A DNA stretch of 64,000 nucleotides from Solobacterium sp. (lineage in GTDB: Bacteria > Bacillota_I > Bacilli_A > Erysipelotrichales > Erysipelotrichaceae): positions 1 to 64,000 of the forward strand of contig JAFUFO010000016.1 in the NCBI GenBank assembly GCA_017469885.1. The letters are read 5' to 3'. Below, in pieces: positions 1 through 8,279 of the stretch. Both the position numbers and the translations under genes were made by a program. The notes under the pieces were generated by a model that was given only the letters and a program-made list of their open reading frames with translations, did no database searches and was not told the DNA's origin. The stretch's first letter is position 1. Each line of letters begins with the position of its first letter.

Positions 1-391
1 TGATCTCTTCTTCCGAAAGATTTGATGGATTCATCAGTTCTTTCTTCCGCTGGATATAGATCTGGCAGTAGTTTTCTGAAACGCCGGTCATCTCCGCAAC
101 AAGCTTTACGGTTCTTCCCTTCGGCTTGATCCCCTGTTCTTTCTGCTTCTCAAGGATCTGGAGCGAGGCTTCGATCAGCCGGTCTTTGATTTCGCCGGTA
201 TATTGCCGTGATTCATTGATCTGGTAGATGCTGCGTAACTGTTTCAGCTGCTCTTCTGTCACTTCATCGCCGTCTTTCGGCATCAGATCACCGAAATTCG
301 CGATATCAACGTAGAAGGACTTACCATTGTTGTCACCAGCCCAGACATCATCCACCCGGACCTTGACTCCTTCACAAATCAATCTCGCCAT
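1..391 (-). CDS. HTH-like DNA-binding protein of a mobile element, 3' end cut by window
   Basis: The gene starts at the ATG complementary to 389-391, with an AGGAGGAAAAG ribosome site just upstream, and runs off the left edge after about 130 codons. The readable part begins MARLICEGVKVRVDDVW. Near residues 98-120 it has a helix-turn-helix-like stretch (VKLVAEMTGVSENYCQIY), as seen in plasmid ParB/KorB-type and phage DNA-binding proteins. It lies downstream of the replication initiator on the same strand, which suggests a role in element maintenance. I do not recognise the family with certainty, and the C-terminus is missing. Confidence 0.55.
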   Translation of the reverse strand, partial: MARLICEGVKVRVDDVWAGDNNGKSFYVDIANFGDLMPKDGDEVTEEQLKQLRSIYQINESRQYTGEIKDRLIEASLQILEKQKEQGIKPKGRTVKLVAEMTGVSENYCQIYIQRKKELMNPSNLSEEEI

Positions 392-404
392 TATCTTTTC
401 CTCC

Positions 405-617
405 TCAGGTGATACCCCATATCGTTGTGAAACCGTATTTTGCGATTTCTTTGTCATCTTCCTGCCGGTAAACAACCAGGTCATAATTGCCCAGTTCAGG
501 CACGGAATACGCAAAGGTAACTGCTTCTCGCAGGGATTGACACTCCTGTTTTGCGATTACCCGTGTATTATCTGTAACCACCATTGCAAGATATGCCTTC
601 ACATGCGTATCCCCCAT
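405..617 (-). CDS. Small hypothetical protein downstream of rep
   Basis: This is a 70-residue ORF whose ATG overlaps the 3' end of the replication initiator gene by 19 bases, so the two are probably translationally coupled. A GGAG ribosome site sits just before the start. The product is acidic, with no membrane segment, signal peptide or recognisable motif; it contains VVTDNTRVIAKQECQSL near residues 13-29. The next gene on the strand starts 13 bases downstream. I do not recognise it. The evidence that it is real is the overlap, the ribosome site and the lack of a competing frame. Confidence 0.5.
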   Translation of the reverse strand: MGDTHVKAYLAMVVTDNTRVIAKQECQSLREAVTFAYSVPELGNYDLVVYRQEDDKEIAKYGFTTIWGIT

Positions 618-1516
618 GACTCCATTGGATTGGGGCCATACGCTAATCCCAGATGGTTCGGAATCACCTTTACGAGATAGCCGTGCTTATCATGAATGTC
701 CTCACGAATCACAACACCAAGATCCGTTGTGTTAAACAGCTCCTGGTAAACCCATTCCCACAGGTTGGATGCGTCTTCACGTGTGCAGTTATTGACTGCG
801 TCAACCGCCTTTTCATCTGTGATATCCGGCAGGGCATTAAGAATCGCGTTCAGTGCCATAGTCATTTCTGTCTGGGCGGTTTCATCTCCGGAATAGGAGA
901 AGTATTTGCTCATAAACCGGCTTTTGACTTTCTCCCGGAAGACGTCGGGGTTCACGCGCGCACGCGTTACATCTTCTTCCTCTTCATTAGTCTTACTAAT
1001 AACAGTCTTTTTAAAGACAGTATTTGTTGTGGTCGGATTTTCCGTATACGGTTCGTCCGTGTACGGGTAATCCGTCACCGTTGGCTCCGTGTACGGATTT
1101 TCCGTATACGGATTATCCGCTCCCGTTACCTCCGTGTACGGATTTTCCGTATACGGTGATTTTTCCTCCAATTCATCCTCTTCTCTTGCCGGGCACGGAA
1201 TATAGTTCTCGTTATCATGCGGATCCTCGTAGATCACGTAGTAGTACGATCCAAATCGTCCCTTATCCTTACGCGCTTGTTGTTCCTGGCGGCTGACATA
1301 TCCGTACTCAAGCAATTTATCAAGTCCTGTCTTGACCGCATCCCTCTTCTCCCGATGCCTGGCCGCAAGGTTCCGGATCGAGAAGTCCCAGTCATCCGGA
1401 AATTTCATCATGTTGCAGTAGAGCCCGATTTCTTTGTATGAAAGTCGCCAATCATCGAATATTTCATTTGAGATCATGGTGAACTTCCCTGACCACACTT
1501 TTTTCAGTTTTGCCAT
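599..1516 (-). CDS. Replication initiator protein (phage/plasmid type, N-terminal winged helix)
   Basis: The 305-residue product begins at the ATG complementary to 1514-1516, preceded by GAAGGAAAA; an in-frame ATG 21 bases further upstream lacks a better site. Residues about 5-95 look like the winged-helix domain of plasmid and phage replication initiators (MISNEIFDDWRLSYKEIGLY, then basic residues and DKGRFGSYYYVIYE). Residues about 115-165 are a pentapeptide repeat of the type PYTEN, encoded by a 15-bp DNA repeat that looks like origin iterons. The rest is a linker and a C-terminal domain of unknown fold. DNA loading at the element's own origin is inferred by analogy with initiators whose origin lies inside the gene. 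Confidence 0.65.
   Translation of the reverse strand: MAKLKKVWSGKFTMISNEIFDDWRLSYKEIGLYCNMMKFPDDWDFSIRNLAARHREKRDAVKTGLDKLLEYGYVSRQEQQARKDKGRFGSYYYVIYEDPHDNENYIPCPAREEDELEEKSPYTENPYTEVTGADNPYTENPYTEPTVTDYPYTDEPYTENPTTTNTVFKKTVISKTNEEEEDVTRARVNPDVFREKVKSRFMSKYFSYSGDETAQTEMTMALNAILNALPDITDEKAVDAVNNCTREDASNLWEWVYQELFNTTDLGVVIREDIHDKHGYLVKVIPNHLGLAYGPNPMESWGIRM
1026..1156. repeat. Intragenic 15-bp iteron-like array (candidate origin)
   Basis: Eight units start exactly 15 bp apart at 1041, 1056, 1071, 1086, 1101, 1116, 1131 and 1146, with a weaker one at 1026. The core alternates between CCGTATACGG, a perfect 10-bp palindrome, and CCGTGTACGG. Units 1071 and 1116 are degenerate. The array lies inside the replication initiator frame and encodes its PYTEN repeats. 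Origins inside initiator genes are established for lambda O-type phages and RepA_N plasmids; origin function here is inferred. Confidence 0.7.
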
Positions 1517-1570
1517 GTTATTTTCCTTCTTTTTCAAGTCCTATTTCGGCATTGTTCCCAACACCGATTT

Positions 1571-1590
1571 TTGTGTAAAAATTTATACAA
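1571..1590. promoter_or_regulatory. 20-bp operator-like palindrome upstream of rep
   Basis: The sequence TTGTGTAAAAATTTATACAA is an almost perfect inverted repeat (9-bp arms, one mismatch). It lies 55-75 bases upstream of the rep start and overlaps a TATAAA that could serve as a -10 box on the minus strand. Binding by the nearby XRE protein or by Rep itself is a guess. Confidence 0.45.
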
Positions 1591-1595
1591 AAACT

Positions 1596-1757
1596 TTTTT
1601 CACGGCCTGCCTGATGTATAGTGTTCTTGCAGGAAGATCCTGTTAAAGCAAAAGCTTTAGGACTCTTGCAAGGACAACCAGGTATTCCTGGCCGTTTTCA
1701 TGGATTGGGCAAGTACAGGGTTTGGTAGACGGTGCACTTGATCAATCCATTCTTTTT
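1596..1757 (+). other. Intergenic stretch with hairpin plus T-run (possible small RNA)
   Basis: Between rep and the XRE gene there is no convincing ORF. ATGGATTG at 1700-1707 pairs with CAATCCAT at 1743-1750, with an inner CAAGT/ACTTG extension. The hairpin is followed on the plus strand by TCTTTTTAA, giving a terminator-like end. A TATAGT at about 1617-1622 could be a -10 box, but no good -35 is seen. A plus-strand RNA here would run between the two minus-strand genes, as counter-transcribed copy-control RNAs do; this is speculative. Confidence 0.3.
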
Positions 1758-2067
1758 AAGCCAATTCGATGCTGGAACTGGAATTCATCTGATTTTGGAT
1801 CAGCATCATGCGCTGCTCTTCCACTTCCCGGATGCCGATCGTATGAAGCAATTCATCGATCGGACGGCCTACAGCAGTGGCGTAGCGGCAGATAAATGAA
1901 ATCGTGGGATTCTTATTCTCCCCCAGCGCTTTTGCGAACTGAGAGCGGGAAATGCCCATCATTCGCGCAATTCTTTCTTGATTGAATGACGCGTTATGCT
2001 GGGACTTTCTGAATTCCCAATCCTCCCTGATTACGTCCATCGCCACTTCCTCATAGTTCTTTGCCAT
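1756..2067 (-). CDS. XRE-family helix-turn-helix regulator
   Basis: A 103-residue protein starting at an ATG with a clear GGAGGTGAAATT ribosome site. Residues about 28-80 form a Cro/CI-type helix-turn-helix: FNQERIARMMGISRSQFAKA, then NPTISFICRYATAVGRPIDEL. The C-terminal tail is polar and short, with no protease or ligand domain, so it resembles a small phage or plasmid repressor or an antitoxin-like regulator without a visible toxin partner. It is the gene nearest the tmRNA end of the element-like segment. Its promoter overlaps the palindrome ACACATGTGT, suggesting autoregulation. Confidence 0.8.
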   Translation of the reverse strand: MAKNYEEVAMDVIREDWEFRKSQHNASFNQERIARMMGISRSQFAKALGENKNPTISFICRYATAVGRPIDELLHTIGIREVEEQRMMLIQNQMNSSSSIELA

Positions 2068-2092
2068 AATTTCACCTCCATTTCTCCCTGTA

Positions 2093-2107
2093 ACACATGT
2101 GTGTCAA
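2093..2107 (-). promoter_or_regulatory. Promoter -35 with overlapping palindrome for the XRE gene
   Basis: On the minus strand TTGACA (2102-2107) abuts the perfect palindrome ACACATGTGT (2093-2102), about 26-35 bases before the XRE start codon. The -10 is weak (GAAATG at 17 bp spacing). The arrangement suits a repressor blocking its own promoter. Confidence 0.45.
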
Positions 2108-2117
2108 AACAACGAAA

Positions 2118-2147
2118 AACGCCGCTAGATAGCTATCTAACAGCGTT
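2118..2147 (-). terminator. Intrinsic terminator of ssrA
   Basis: Inverted repeat with 15-base arms (two G-U pairs; the centre TAGCTA serves as loop). It is flanked by T-runs on both sides, so it can end transcription in either direction. It lies 15 bases past the tmRNA 3' end. Confidence 0.8.
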
Positions 2148-2162
2148 TTTATGGTTTAGTGA

Positions 2163-2521
2163 TGGAGATGAGGGGAGTCGAACCCCTGTCCAAGAGTAGC
2201 CCCACATTCAGGCGTCTACAGTTTAGCCTACTGTAAGGTAAGACAGCAGACATGACAGTAAGCGAACCATCTGCTGAATCTGCCTGTTGGTTTTTCGGGA
2301 TCCCCCTACAGACATCAGGTTCACCTTATCCGTTTACCTACGCGATCTGTGTCAAACGGCTAATACACAAATCGGAGTCGCTGCAGAACGTCTAGTTCCT
2401 TAGGCAGCGAAAGCGAAGCTAGCGCTTCTATTGGTGTTTGCGTTTAAATTTGTCTGTGATAAGGTCACAACTCCACTGCAGCCTGAATCAAACTGAAACC
2501 TGTCGAAACCATTACATCCCC
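2163..2521 (-). ncRNA. ssrA: Transfer-messenger RNA (tmRNA)
   Basis: The 5' end GGGGATG (complement of 2515-2521) pairs with CATCTCC at the 3' end. The T-arm GGGGTTCGACTCCCC closes the tRNA-like part, and the CCA tail is not encoded. The 5' region shows the tmRNA signature GGTTTCGACAGG. The tag reading frame resumes at GCA and ends at TAA, giving the peptide ANTNRSASFAFAA, whose -AFAA ending differs slightly from the common -ALAA degron. It releases stalled ribosomes together with SmpB, encoded 1.4 kb upstream. An extended -10 promoter lies upstream and a terminator downstream. The 3' half of such genes is a common integration site, and mobile-element-like genes start right after it. Confidence 0.96.
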
Positions 2522-2551
2522 ATAAGTTCCGCGTCTGATCAACGCAATCTA

Positions 2552-2579
2552 AATATAGCATTCCCTGCCGCAAATTCAA
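2552..2579 (-). promoter_or_regulatory. ssrA promoter
   Basis: TTGAAT (2574-2579), a 16-bp spacer and TATATT (2552-2557) preceded by TGC (extended -10) on the minus strand. The expected start is near 2545, leaving a leader of about 24 bases for RNase P to remove. Confidence 0.8.
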
Positions 2580-2584
2580 GTATC

Positions 2585-3841
2585 TCATCCCGGCAGGATC
2601 CACACCGCTCCGATTGGCTCAAACAGCACATAGGAGAGCTGTGTGCAATGAATTCCGGATTCCTGCAGGATGGAGAAGAAACGTTCATTAGTAAGCAGAT
2701 CCGATACCGCATTCTGCAGTTCCTCCGGAGAGCCGAATTTCATATCAACCCGCGGCAGTCCGGCAGACTGTGCCCAGAGGATATAGTTCTTCACCGCCTC
2801 GGCATCATATGTCTCAAAGAACGATCCGTTCTGCACATACCAGTCCCAGTCATCGCTGTCACATTCCGGGTATTCCACCTGAAGCGGTGTCTGGTCTTCT
2901 TCACTTGCGATCGTTGTATCGATCTGATGTTCCATGCGAAGGAACCGGTCGGAAACCGCGAAGTAATTATAGTTTGTGGCAGTTGTCTCATAGCCTTCAA
3001 ACAGCGGATCTCCCCAGGTCACATCCGCCCAGCAGTATGTTCCGTTGATGCGGATCAGATTCCATGCATGACTGCCCTGCGACCCGTCTTTCATGACTGC
3101 CGTGCCGGTCACGTAAATGCATTCAAGCCCTGCTTTATGGCAGAGATACTGAAACGCTTTGGAATACCCGGCGCATACCGAACGGTGATCGAAGAATACA
3201 CTGGTCAGATGCTGCCCGGATTCTGCCGCGGAGGCATCATAGTCCGTTGTTTCAATGACCCAGTCATACAGATATTTATATGCGGCGTAATCGGTGGCCG
3301 GAATGTCCGCTAGCACTTCCCCTGCCATCCGTTCAATCTCCGCCAGTTTCTGCGCTTCATCTCCGCTCGAGGCAAACTCAACGGAGAGCACGTTGTCATA
3401 GGCATTTTTGTAATAGGTATAGGACGTATTCAGCCAGTAATATTCCGGATAATCAAAGGTCACTGCACAGACCGCATGAAACAGGGTGTCCGTGCTGACC
3501 GCCTTCGGCAGTTCCACCTTGAATTCAAATGATTCACATGCCTGCAGGATGGTCTGATATACCCGCTGTTCCTCTTCATTCAGGAATGCATAATAGTATC
3601 CTTCCTGCGAGGTATCCCAGCTGACTGCCGGCTTTGCGGAAGGAAGACCCGGAAGATCTACATGTTCACTGACGGTTTCGCTGACGGTCTCACTGACTTC
3701 CTGAAGTGCGGACTGCTCGATGATGCCGTAATGTGCCGCAATCCGCAGGCCACAATATATGATCATCGCCGCAAGCAGAACACGCATGAAAAAAACGAAT
3801 ATCCGTCTGAACCATGATTTCCGTTTTCTTCTTCGTGCCAT
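2585..3841 (-). CDS. Membrane-anchored transglutaminase-like protein
   Basis: Translation most likely starts at the ATG at 3841 (MARRRKRKSWFRR), with AAAGGCAG upstream, giving 418 residues. A basic N-terminus is followed by one membrane segment (about 14-36), so the rest should lie outside the cell. The transglutaminase-like core shows the expected triad: Cys in SVCAGYSKAFQYLC, His in GSHAWNLI and Asp in CWADVTWGD. Such domains act as transglutaminases, peptidases or cell-wall-associated cysteine enzymes; the substrate cannot be read from sequence. It sits between smpB and ssrA, separated from smpB by a terminator, and has its own weak promoter (TTGCAT, 17 bp, TATTTG). The stop codon is 5 bases from the ssrA -35 box. 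Confidence 0.75.
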   Translation of the reverse strand: MARRRKRKSWFRRIFVFFMRVLLAAMIIYCGLRIAAHYGIIEQSALQEVSETVSETVSEHVDLPGLPSAKPAVSWDTSQEGYYYAFLNEEEQRVYQTILQACESFEFKVELPKAVSTDTLFHAVCAVTFDYPEYYWLNTSYTYYKNAYDNVLSVEFASSGDEAQKLAEIERMAGEVLADIPATDYAAYKYLYDWVIETTDYDASAAESGQHLTSVFFDHRSVCAGYSKAFQYLCHKAGLECIYVTGTAVMKDGSQGSHAWNLIRINGTYCWADVTWGDPLFEGYETTATNYNYFAVSDRFLRMEHQIDTTIASEEDQTPLQVEYPECDSDDWDWYVQNGSFFETYDAEAVKNYILWAQSAGLPRVDMKFGSPEELQNAVSDLLTNERFFSILQESGIHCTQLSYVLFEPIGAVWILPG

Positions 3842-3887
3842 ACGTTCTCTGCCTTTCAAATACCTTAACATAATGTGATATGCAAAA

Positions 3888-3909
3888 CAGAACGGCACTT
3901 GCCGTTCTG
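3888..3909 (-). terminator. Terminator downstream of smpB
   Basis: Hairpin CAGAACGGCA-AGTGCCGTTCTG followed by TTTTG on the minus strand, directly after the smpB stop codon. Confidence 0.75.
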
Positions 3910-3917
3910 TATGTCTG

Positions 3918-4388
3918 TTATCGCCGGAGTTTCAGCGCCTTTTCCATTTCGCGGGCTGCGTCTTTCAGTTTCTGGGATTCACGCTTGTCATAAAGGTCCT
4001 TGCCTTTTGCCAGCGCAATTTCCATCTTCGCCCTGCCGCCCTTGAGATAGATGCGCAGCGGCACCAGAGTATATCCCTTGATGCGGACCTTGTCGAACAT
4101 CTTGCGGATCTCCGCCTTATGCAGGAGGAGCTTGCGGTCCCGTTCCGGATCGACATTGAAGATATTGCCGAACTTGTACGGGCTGACATGCATACCCTTG
4201 ATCCAGGCTTCACCATGCCGGATGGAAATATAGGAATCCTTCAGCTGCACGCGGCCTTCCCGGATCGACTTGATCTCGGTTCCGGTCAGCACCATGCCCG
4301 CTTCATATGTATCTTCAATGAAGTAGTCATGGCGTGCCTTCCGGTTATCCGCGACAACTTTTACCTTAGCGTTTTTTTGATCTGCCAT
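3918..4388 (-). CDS. smpB: SsrA-binding protein SmpB
   Basis: A 156-residue protein of the usual SmpB length. It shows the family signatures [21 protein letters not shown], shortened here to its core [12 protein letters not shown], then [19 protein letters not shown] and the C-terminal basic tail [20 protein letters not shown]. That tail mimics the missing anticodon stem when SmpB carries tmRNA to stalled ribosomes. The start overlaps the end of rnr by 23 bases, so the two are translationally coupled, and the tmRNA gene lies 1.4 kb further on. RNase R, SmpB and tmRNA work together in trans-translation and decay of the faulty message. Confidence 0.97.
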   Translation of the reverse strand: MADQKNAKVKVVADNRKARHDYFIEDTYEAGMVLTGTEIKSIREGRVQLKDSYISIRHGEAWIKGMHVSPYKFGNIFNVDPERDRKLLLHKAEIRKMFDKVRIKGYTLVPLRIYLKGGRAKMEIALAKGKDLYDKRESQKLKDAAREMEKALKLRR

Positions 4389-6642
4389 TCTGTTTCCTTC
4401 CGGACGCGGAACGTCTCCTGCCGCGTGTTTCCTTCTTCAGTTCATAGCCGTACTGTTCTGCCTTGCGGGCAGCGCGGGAACGGGTCTTGCGTCCCTTGTT
4501 TGCCGGCTCGGTCTTTTCTCTGATCTTTCCGCCGGAAGAACGGATCACGCCGAATTCAATCGTGCGTGATTCCTTGGACGCAGAGAGCACACGGACGGAA
4601 ATCTTCTCACCAATCCGGTACATCGTCTTCGTACGGTCATTGATCAGTGCCATACGGCCGTCATCATAGCGGTAGTAGCCGTCATACAGGGAGTCCACGC
4701 GGACAATACCCTCGATCGTATCGGGCAGTGTTACATAGAAACCGTAGTTTTTGACGGAGGTAATGATGCCTTCGAATACCATGCCGACCTTGTCCTTCAT
4801 GTATTCAGCTTTCTTCATATCCTCGCATTCATACTCTGCCGCATCCGCTTCACGCTCGCGTTCGGATGAGGATACCGCATACTTCCTGACATTCTCTTCA
4901 TCCGCCTTGCGGTGGGAGAAGTCTTCCTCAAAGTAATACCGTCTCAGCATCCGGTGCACGATGAGATCCGGATAACGGCGGATCGGAGATGTAAAGTGCA
5001 GGTACTCGCCTTCCGCAAGTCCGAAGTGTCCGAGGCAGTGCGGATCATAGACCGCTTTTGCCATGCACCGCAGCATCTGTGCAGAGAGCACATTGTATTC
5101 CTCGGTATTCTCCTTCGATTTGAGATAACGCTGAATCTCTTTCGGAGAGACGGCGTTCTTTACATTGAACGGCTGGCCCAGCATATAGGCCATATGCGCA
5201 TAGTTTGTCAGCTTCTTGACGGACGGTTCCGCATGAATACGGTAAATGCACGGGAATCCGTTGCGGTTCATCAGTTTTGCGACACTGACATTGGCCGCAA
5301 TCATAAGATCCTCAATGATCATTTCACCATGTCCGCGCTCTGCCTTGCCGACATAGATCGGCTTGCCGGTTTCATCGACCCGGATATCCGCTTCATCCGA
5401 CGCAAAGTCAATTGCGCCTTCCGCAACACGGTGTGCCCGGATGGCATCTGCGCAGTCCCGGAGGTCTTCGATGAGTTTTGCGATATGGGCATACTGTTCC
5501 AGGGTTTCCTTATCCCCGTCCAGCATCTTGTTTACATTGCGGTAGGTCATCCGCTCTGCGGAACGGATAAAGGACGGATACAGTTTGAAATCAGATACGA
5601 CACCGTTCTTCTCCACCTTCATCTCACAGGTATTGGTCAGACGGACCACATGCGGATTCAGCGAGCAGATACCGTTGCTTAATAACTGCGGCAGCATCGG
5701 CACGACCTTGTCAATGACATAGCTGGACGTACCGCGCTCTGCGGCTTCAATATCAAGCGGGCTGCCTTCCGTCACGTAGTGCGATACATCCGCAATGGAA
5801 ACCTTGAGGATCCATCCGTCTTCCACCGCTTCCACCGCAACCGCATCGTCAAAGTCCTTGGAGTCATCGCCGTCGATCGTGATGGTGAGTTCTCCGGTCA
5901 GGTCGGTGCGGCCTTCCTTCTGTTCTTCGGTGACTTCCTGAGGAATCGCCTCCGCCTGCTTCATGACCGCATCCGGAAATTCCGGATCGATGCCGTGATC
6001 CAGCAATACGGTAAGCAGATCCACACCCGGGTCATCCTTGAATCCGATGTTCCTGATCCAGGTGAGTTCGAGCGGATTTCCGAAAGTATCGATCCGTGCC
6101 TTGACCTTGAGTCCCGGCAGCGGCGTAAAGCCGTCCGGTTCCTGCATGGAGATGCTGAAACCGCGGAACTTCTCATCATCCGGCCAGAAACGCGGTCCGT
6201 ACGGGGTATCGATATAGGTTCCGACAAGGTAATCCTTTCCCCGTTTGAGGACCTTCACCACACTGCCGTTTACCGATTCATACATGTTGTAGCGGCCGCT
6301 TTCATCAGCACGTGCGGCGACCGTATCGCCGTCCATGGCACCGTTGAGCCGGGCCGGTGTGATCATGATGGACGCAAGTCCTTCCCGGTCAAGATAGCCG
6401 GTGCCGTAGCGGTTGACATGCAGTACACCGACTGCCACGCCGCTCTGTTCCCGGGTCATGTAGCGGTTGCCTTTGCCGCGGAACAGTTCAACGTCCTCTT
6501 CCAGCTCATCCATTGCACGGTCAAACTCGGCGAGTTCCACCGCTTTGGAAAGGTTCAGTTTTTTCGCAATTGCATTCCGGTCCAGGGTCTGTTTCTTACT
6601 GTTTCCGACCAGTGCCAGGATTTCTTCCTTCATTGTGCTCAT
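4366..6642 (-). CDS. rnr: Ribonuclease R
   Basis: Starts at ATG 6642 ([14 protein letters not shown]) with GGGAG upstream; an earlier in-frame ATG runs back through the secG terminator and is unlikely. The 758-residue protein has the RNase II/R order: an N-terminal helix-turn-helix and cold-shock domains, the RNB catalytic domain with the acidic cluster [12 protein letters not shown], and a C-terminal S1 domain ([20 protein letters not shown]). The very basic tail ([19 protein letters not shown]) is typical of RNase R. It degrades structured RNA 3' to 5' and clears tmRNA-tagged messages. Order secG-rnr-smpB is conserved in Firmicutes. A terminator between secG and rnr means expression depends on read-through or a promoter not seen here. 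Confidence 0.96.
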   Translation of the reverse strand: MSTMKEEILALVGNSKKQTLDRNAIAKKLNLSKAVELAEFDRAMDELEEDVELFRGKGNRYMTREQSGVAVGVLHVNRYGTGYLDREGLASIMITPARLNGAMDGDTVAARADESGRYNMYESVNGSVVKVLKRGKDYLVGTYIDTPYGPRFWPDDEKFRGFSISMQEPDGFTPLPGLKVKARIDTFGNPLELTWIRNIGFKDDPGVDLLTVLLDHGIDPEFPDAVMKQAEAIPQEVTEEQKEGRTDLTGELTITIDGDDSKDFDDAVAVEAVEDGWILKVSIADVSHYVTEGSPLDIEAAERGTSSYVIDKVVPMLPQLLSNGICSLNPHVVRLTNTCEMKVEKNGVVSDFKLYPSFIRSAERMTYRNVNKMLDGDKETLEQYAHIAKLIEDLRDCADAIRAHRVAEGAIDFASDEADIRVDETGKPIYVGKAERGHGEMIIEDLMIAANVSVAKLMNRNGFPCIYRIHAEPSVKKLTNYAHMAYMLGQPFNVKNAVSPKEIQRYLKSKENTEEYNVLSAQMLRCMAKAVYDPHCLGHFGLAEGEYLHFTSPIRRYPDLIVHRMLRRYYFEEDFSHRKADEENVRKYAVSSSEREREADAAEYECEDMKKAEYMKDKVGMVFEGIITSVKNYGFYVTLPDTIEGIVRVDSLYDGYYRYDDGRMALINDRTKTMYRIGEKISVRVLSASKESRTIEFGVIRSSGGKIREKTEPANKGRKTRSRAARKAEQYGYELKKETRGRRRSASGRKQNGRSKKR

Positions 6643-6669
6643 GGTTTTCTCCCTATTATTACTTTGAAA

Positions 6670-6695
6670 AAACAGCCGGCATATACCGGCTGTTT
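6670..6695 (-). terminator. Terminator between secG and rnr
   Basis: AAACAGCCGG-TATATG-CCGGCTGTTT followed by TTTC on the minus strand. It may attenuate rather than fully stop transcription, because rnr lies only 28 bases further and has no clear promoter of its own. Confidence 0.75.
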
Positions 6696-6706
6696 CTCTT
6701 TGATGA

Positions 6707-6928
6707 TCAGACAAGACGAATCGCAATTACAAGGACAAAGAATACGATTCCGAGTACCAGTGTGATATTGGAAATCACCTTTTCGGATCCGCGTTCCTTC
6801 GTGTTCGCAAACAGATTCAGTCCGCCGTTTCCGGTAAATGCGCCTGAGATTCCATCAGATTTTCCGCCCTGCAGAAGGGTAAGAATAATCAGCATTGCGC
6901 TGACAATCATCAACAATGCATTCAGCAT
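6707..6928 (-). CDS. secG: Preprotein translocase subunit SecG
   Basis: A 73-residue protein with two membrane helices (about 2-20 and 50-71) joined by the loop LLQGGKSDGISGAFTGNGG, the characteristic SecG loop. It is the small auxiliary subunit of the SecYEG channel and helps SecA-driven export. It is first in the secG-rnr-smpB cluster, with an AAAGGAG ribosome site and an extended -10 promoter 33 bases upstream. Confidence 0.95.
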   Translation of the reverse strand: MLNALLMIVSAMLIILTLLQGGKSDGISGAFTGNGGLNLFANTKERGSEKVISNITLVLGIVFFVLVIAIRLV

Positions 6929-6960
6929 CTTTCAAAGCTCCTTTTTACATGTGCCTGTCA

Positions 6961-6989
6961 ATTATAACAAACACATGAATTCAAGTAAA
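6961..6989 (-). promoter_or_regulatory. Promoter of secG
   Basis: TTTACT (6984-6989), 17-bp spacer, TATAAT (6961-6966) with TGT before it (extended -10). Confidence 0.75.
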
Positions 6990-6996
6990 CCGTTTC

Positions 6997-8199
6997 TTAG
7001 CGGGCTTTTACCAGTTCTGCGAAGTTCTTTCCGCACTCTTCCGCTGCCGCAAGATCCGCCTCGGACGGCTTGAACTTGACGCGTATGCCTTCCTGTACGT
7101 TGTACTTCAGGGCTGTCAGTTTCGCGGTTAATGCAGGTACCGCCTCGCCGCTCCAGCCGAAGCTTCCGAACGCCATTGCCGGCTTGCCCTTTTCCAGTGC
7201 CGCATGAAGTCCGTTAAGCAGGTTGGCGACCGGCGGCAGCGCTTCGCCGACGATCGTCGGGGAACCGACGAGCAGTCCGTCTGCGGCGGTGATGGCTTCA
7301 ATGACCTTATTGGCATCCTTCTCTTCGACCATGTCATAGAGTTCAACATCGACACCGTTTTCACGCAGTCCCTTTGCCAGTGCTTCCGCCAGCATTCCTG
7401 TATAGCCATACGCGGTGACATACGGAATGACGACATTCTTCTTCTCTTTGACAGGTGCTTCGCACCATTCGTTGTACTTCGCGACGATTTCATCGATGTG
7501 GCTGTCGAGCACCGGTCCGTGACCTGTGCAGATCATATCCACATCCAGGGTTTCCAGACGCTTCAGGCCGTTGACCACGAACGGACGGCGGAACGGGCCG
7601 AGGATGCAGTCGAAGTAGTACTTCGTTGCCTTCCAGTAACCTTCTTCATCCGTTACGAGCGAACGGAGCACTTCCTTTGTCGCAAAATGGGAACCGAAGG
7701 AATCGCACGGGAAGAGGGTTTTGATCTCTTTCGCATAGGTCCACATGGTATCCGGCCAGTGCAGGTTGGGAAGCACGTGGAATTCCAGGGTGATGTCTCC
7801 GAGCGACAGGGTTTCCAAATTCTTTACGATACGGAATTTGAAATCCTCGCGGTTCATAATCTGTTTCAGGTTGTTTACTGCCGCAACCGTACCGATGACT
7901 TCGATCTCCGGGTTGAGCTTCAGTAATTCGCCGATGCCGTCCGCATGGTCCGGCTCGGTGTGGTTCATGACGATATATTTAATGTCATTGACGGAAGTCA
8001 CCTGCTCGATTTCCCGCAGGTAGTCTTCGAAGAACTTTGTCTTCTCCGTCTCAAACAGAACCGTTGCCTCACTGCCCTTGAGAATGTAGGAGTTGAAGCT
8101 GGATCCGTATTCGGTGGTCATGATGATGTCGAAGACACGCATGTCAAAATCTTCGATACCGACCCAGTAAAGATTATCTTTCAGTTTCAGGCTGTCCAT
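6997..8199 (-). CDS. Flavo-diiron protein (A-type flavoprotein, FprA/ROO family)
   Basis: 400 residues, the normal length. The N-terminal metallo-beta-lactamase-like domain holds the diiron ligands: HTEPDHADG, NLHWPDTMW, FPCDSFGSH and TGHGPVLDS. The C-terminal flavodoxin domain (from about residue 255, VIPYVTAYGYTGMLAEALA) binds FMN. The family reduces oxygen to water or nitric oxide to nitrous oxide, and in anaerobes mainly protects against oxygen. No rubredoxin or flavin reductase domain is fused, so an external electron donor is needed. It is transcribed alone from a TATACT -10 box at 8239-8244, with ribosome site AGAAAGAGG. Confidence 0.93.
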   Translation of the reverse strand: MDSLKLKDNLYWVGIEDFDMRVFDIIMTTEYGSSFNSYILKGSEATVLFETEKTKFFEDYLREIEQVTSVNDIKYIVMNHTEPDHADGIGELLKLNPEIEVIGTVAAVNNLKQIMNREDFKFRIVKNLETLSLGDITLEFHVLPNLHWPDTMWTYAKEIKTLFPCDSFGSHFATKEVLRSLVTDEEGYWKATKYYFDCILGPFRRPFVVNGLKRLETLDVDMICTGHGPVLDSHIDEIVAKYNEWCEAPVKEKKNVVIPYVTAYGYTGMLAEALAKGLRENGVDVELYDMVEEKDANKVIEAITAADGLLVGSPTIVGEALPPVANLLNGLHAALEKGKPAMAFGSFGWSGEAVPALTAKLTALKYNVQEGIRVKFKPSEADLAAAEECGKNFAELVKAR

Positions 8200-8238
8200 A
8201 TGTTTATACCTCTTTCTAACAGTAATTCTCCGCCTTTC

Positions 8239-8244
8239 AGTATA
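8239..8244 (-). promoter_or_regulatory. -10 box for the flavo-diiron gene
   Basis: TATACT on the minus strand, 40 bases before the start codon. The -35 region is poor. Confidence 0.5.
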
Positions 8245-8279
8245 CCGTGTTTTCCCTTCTTCACGCCACGGAAAACCGT

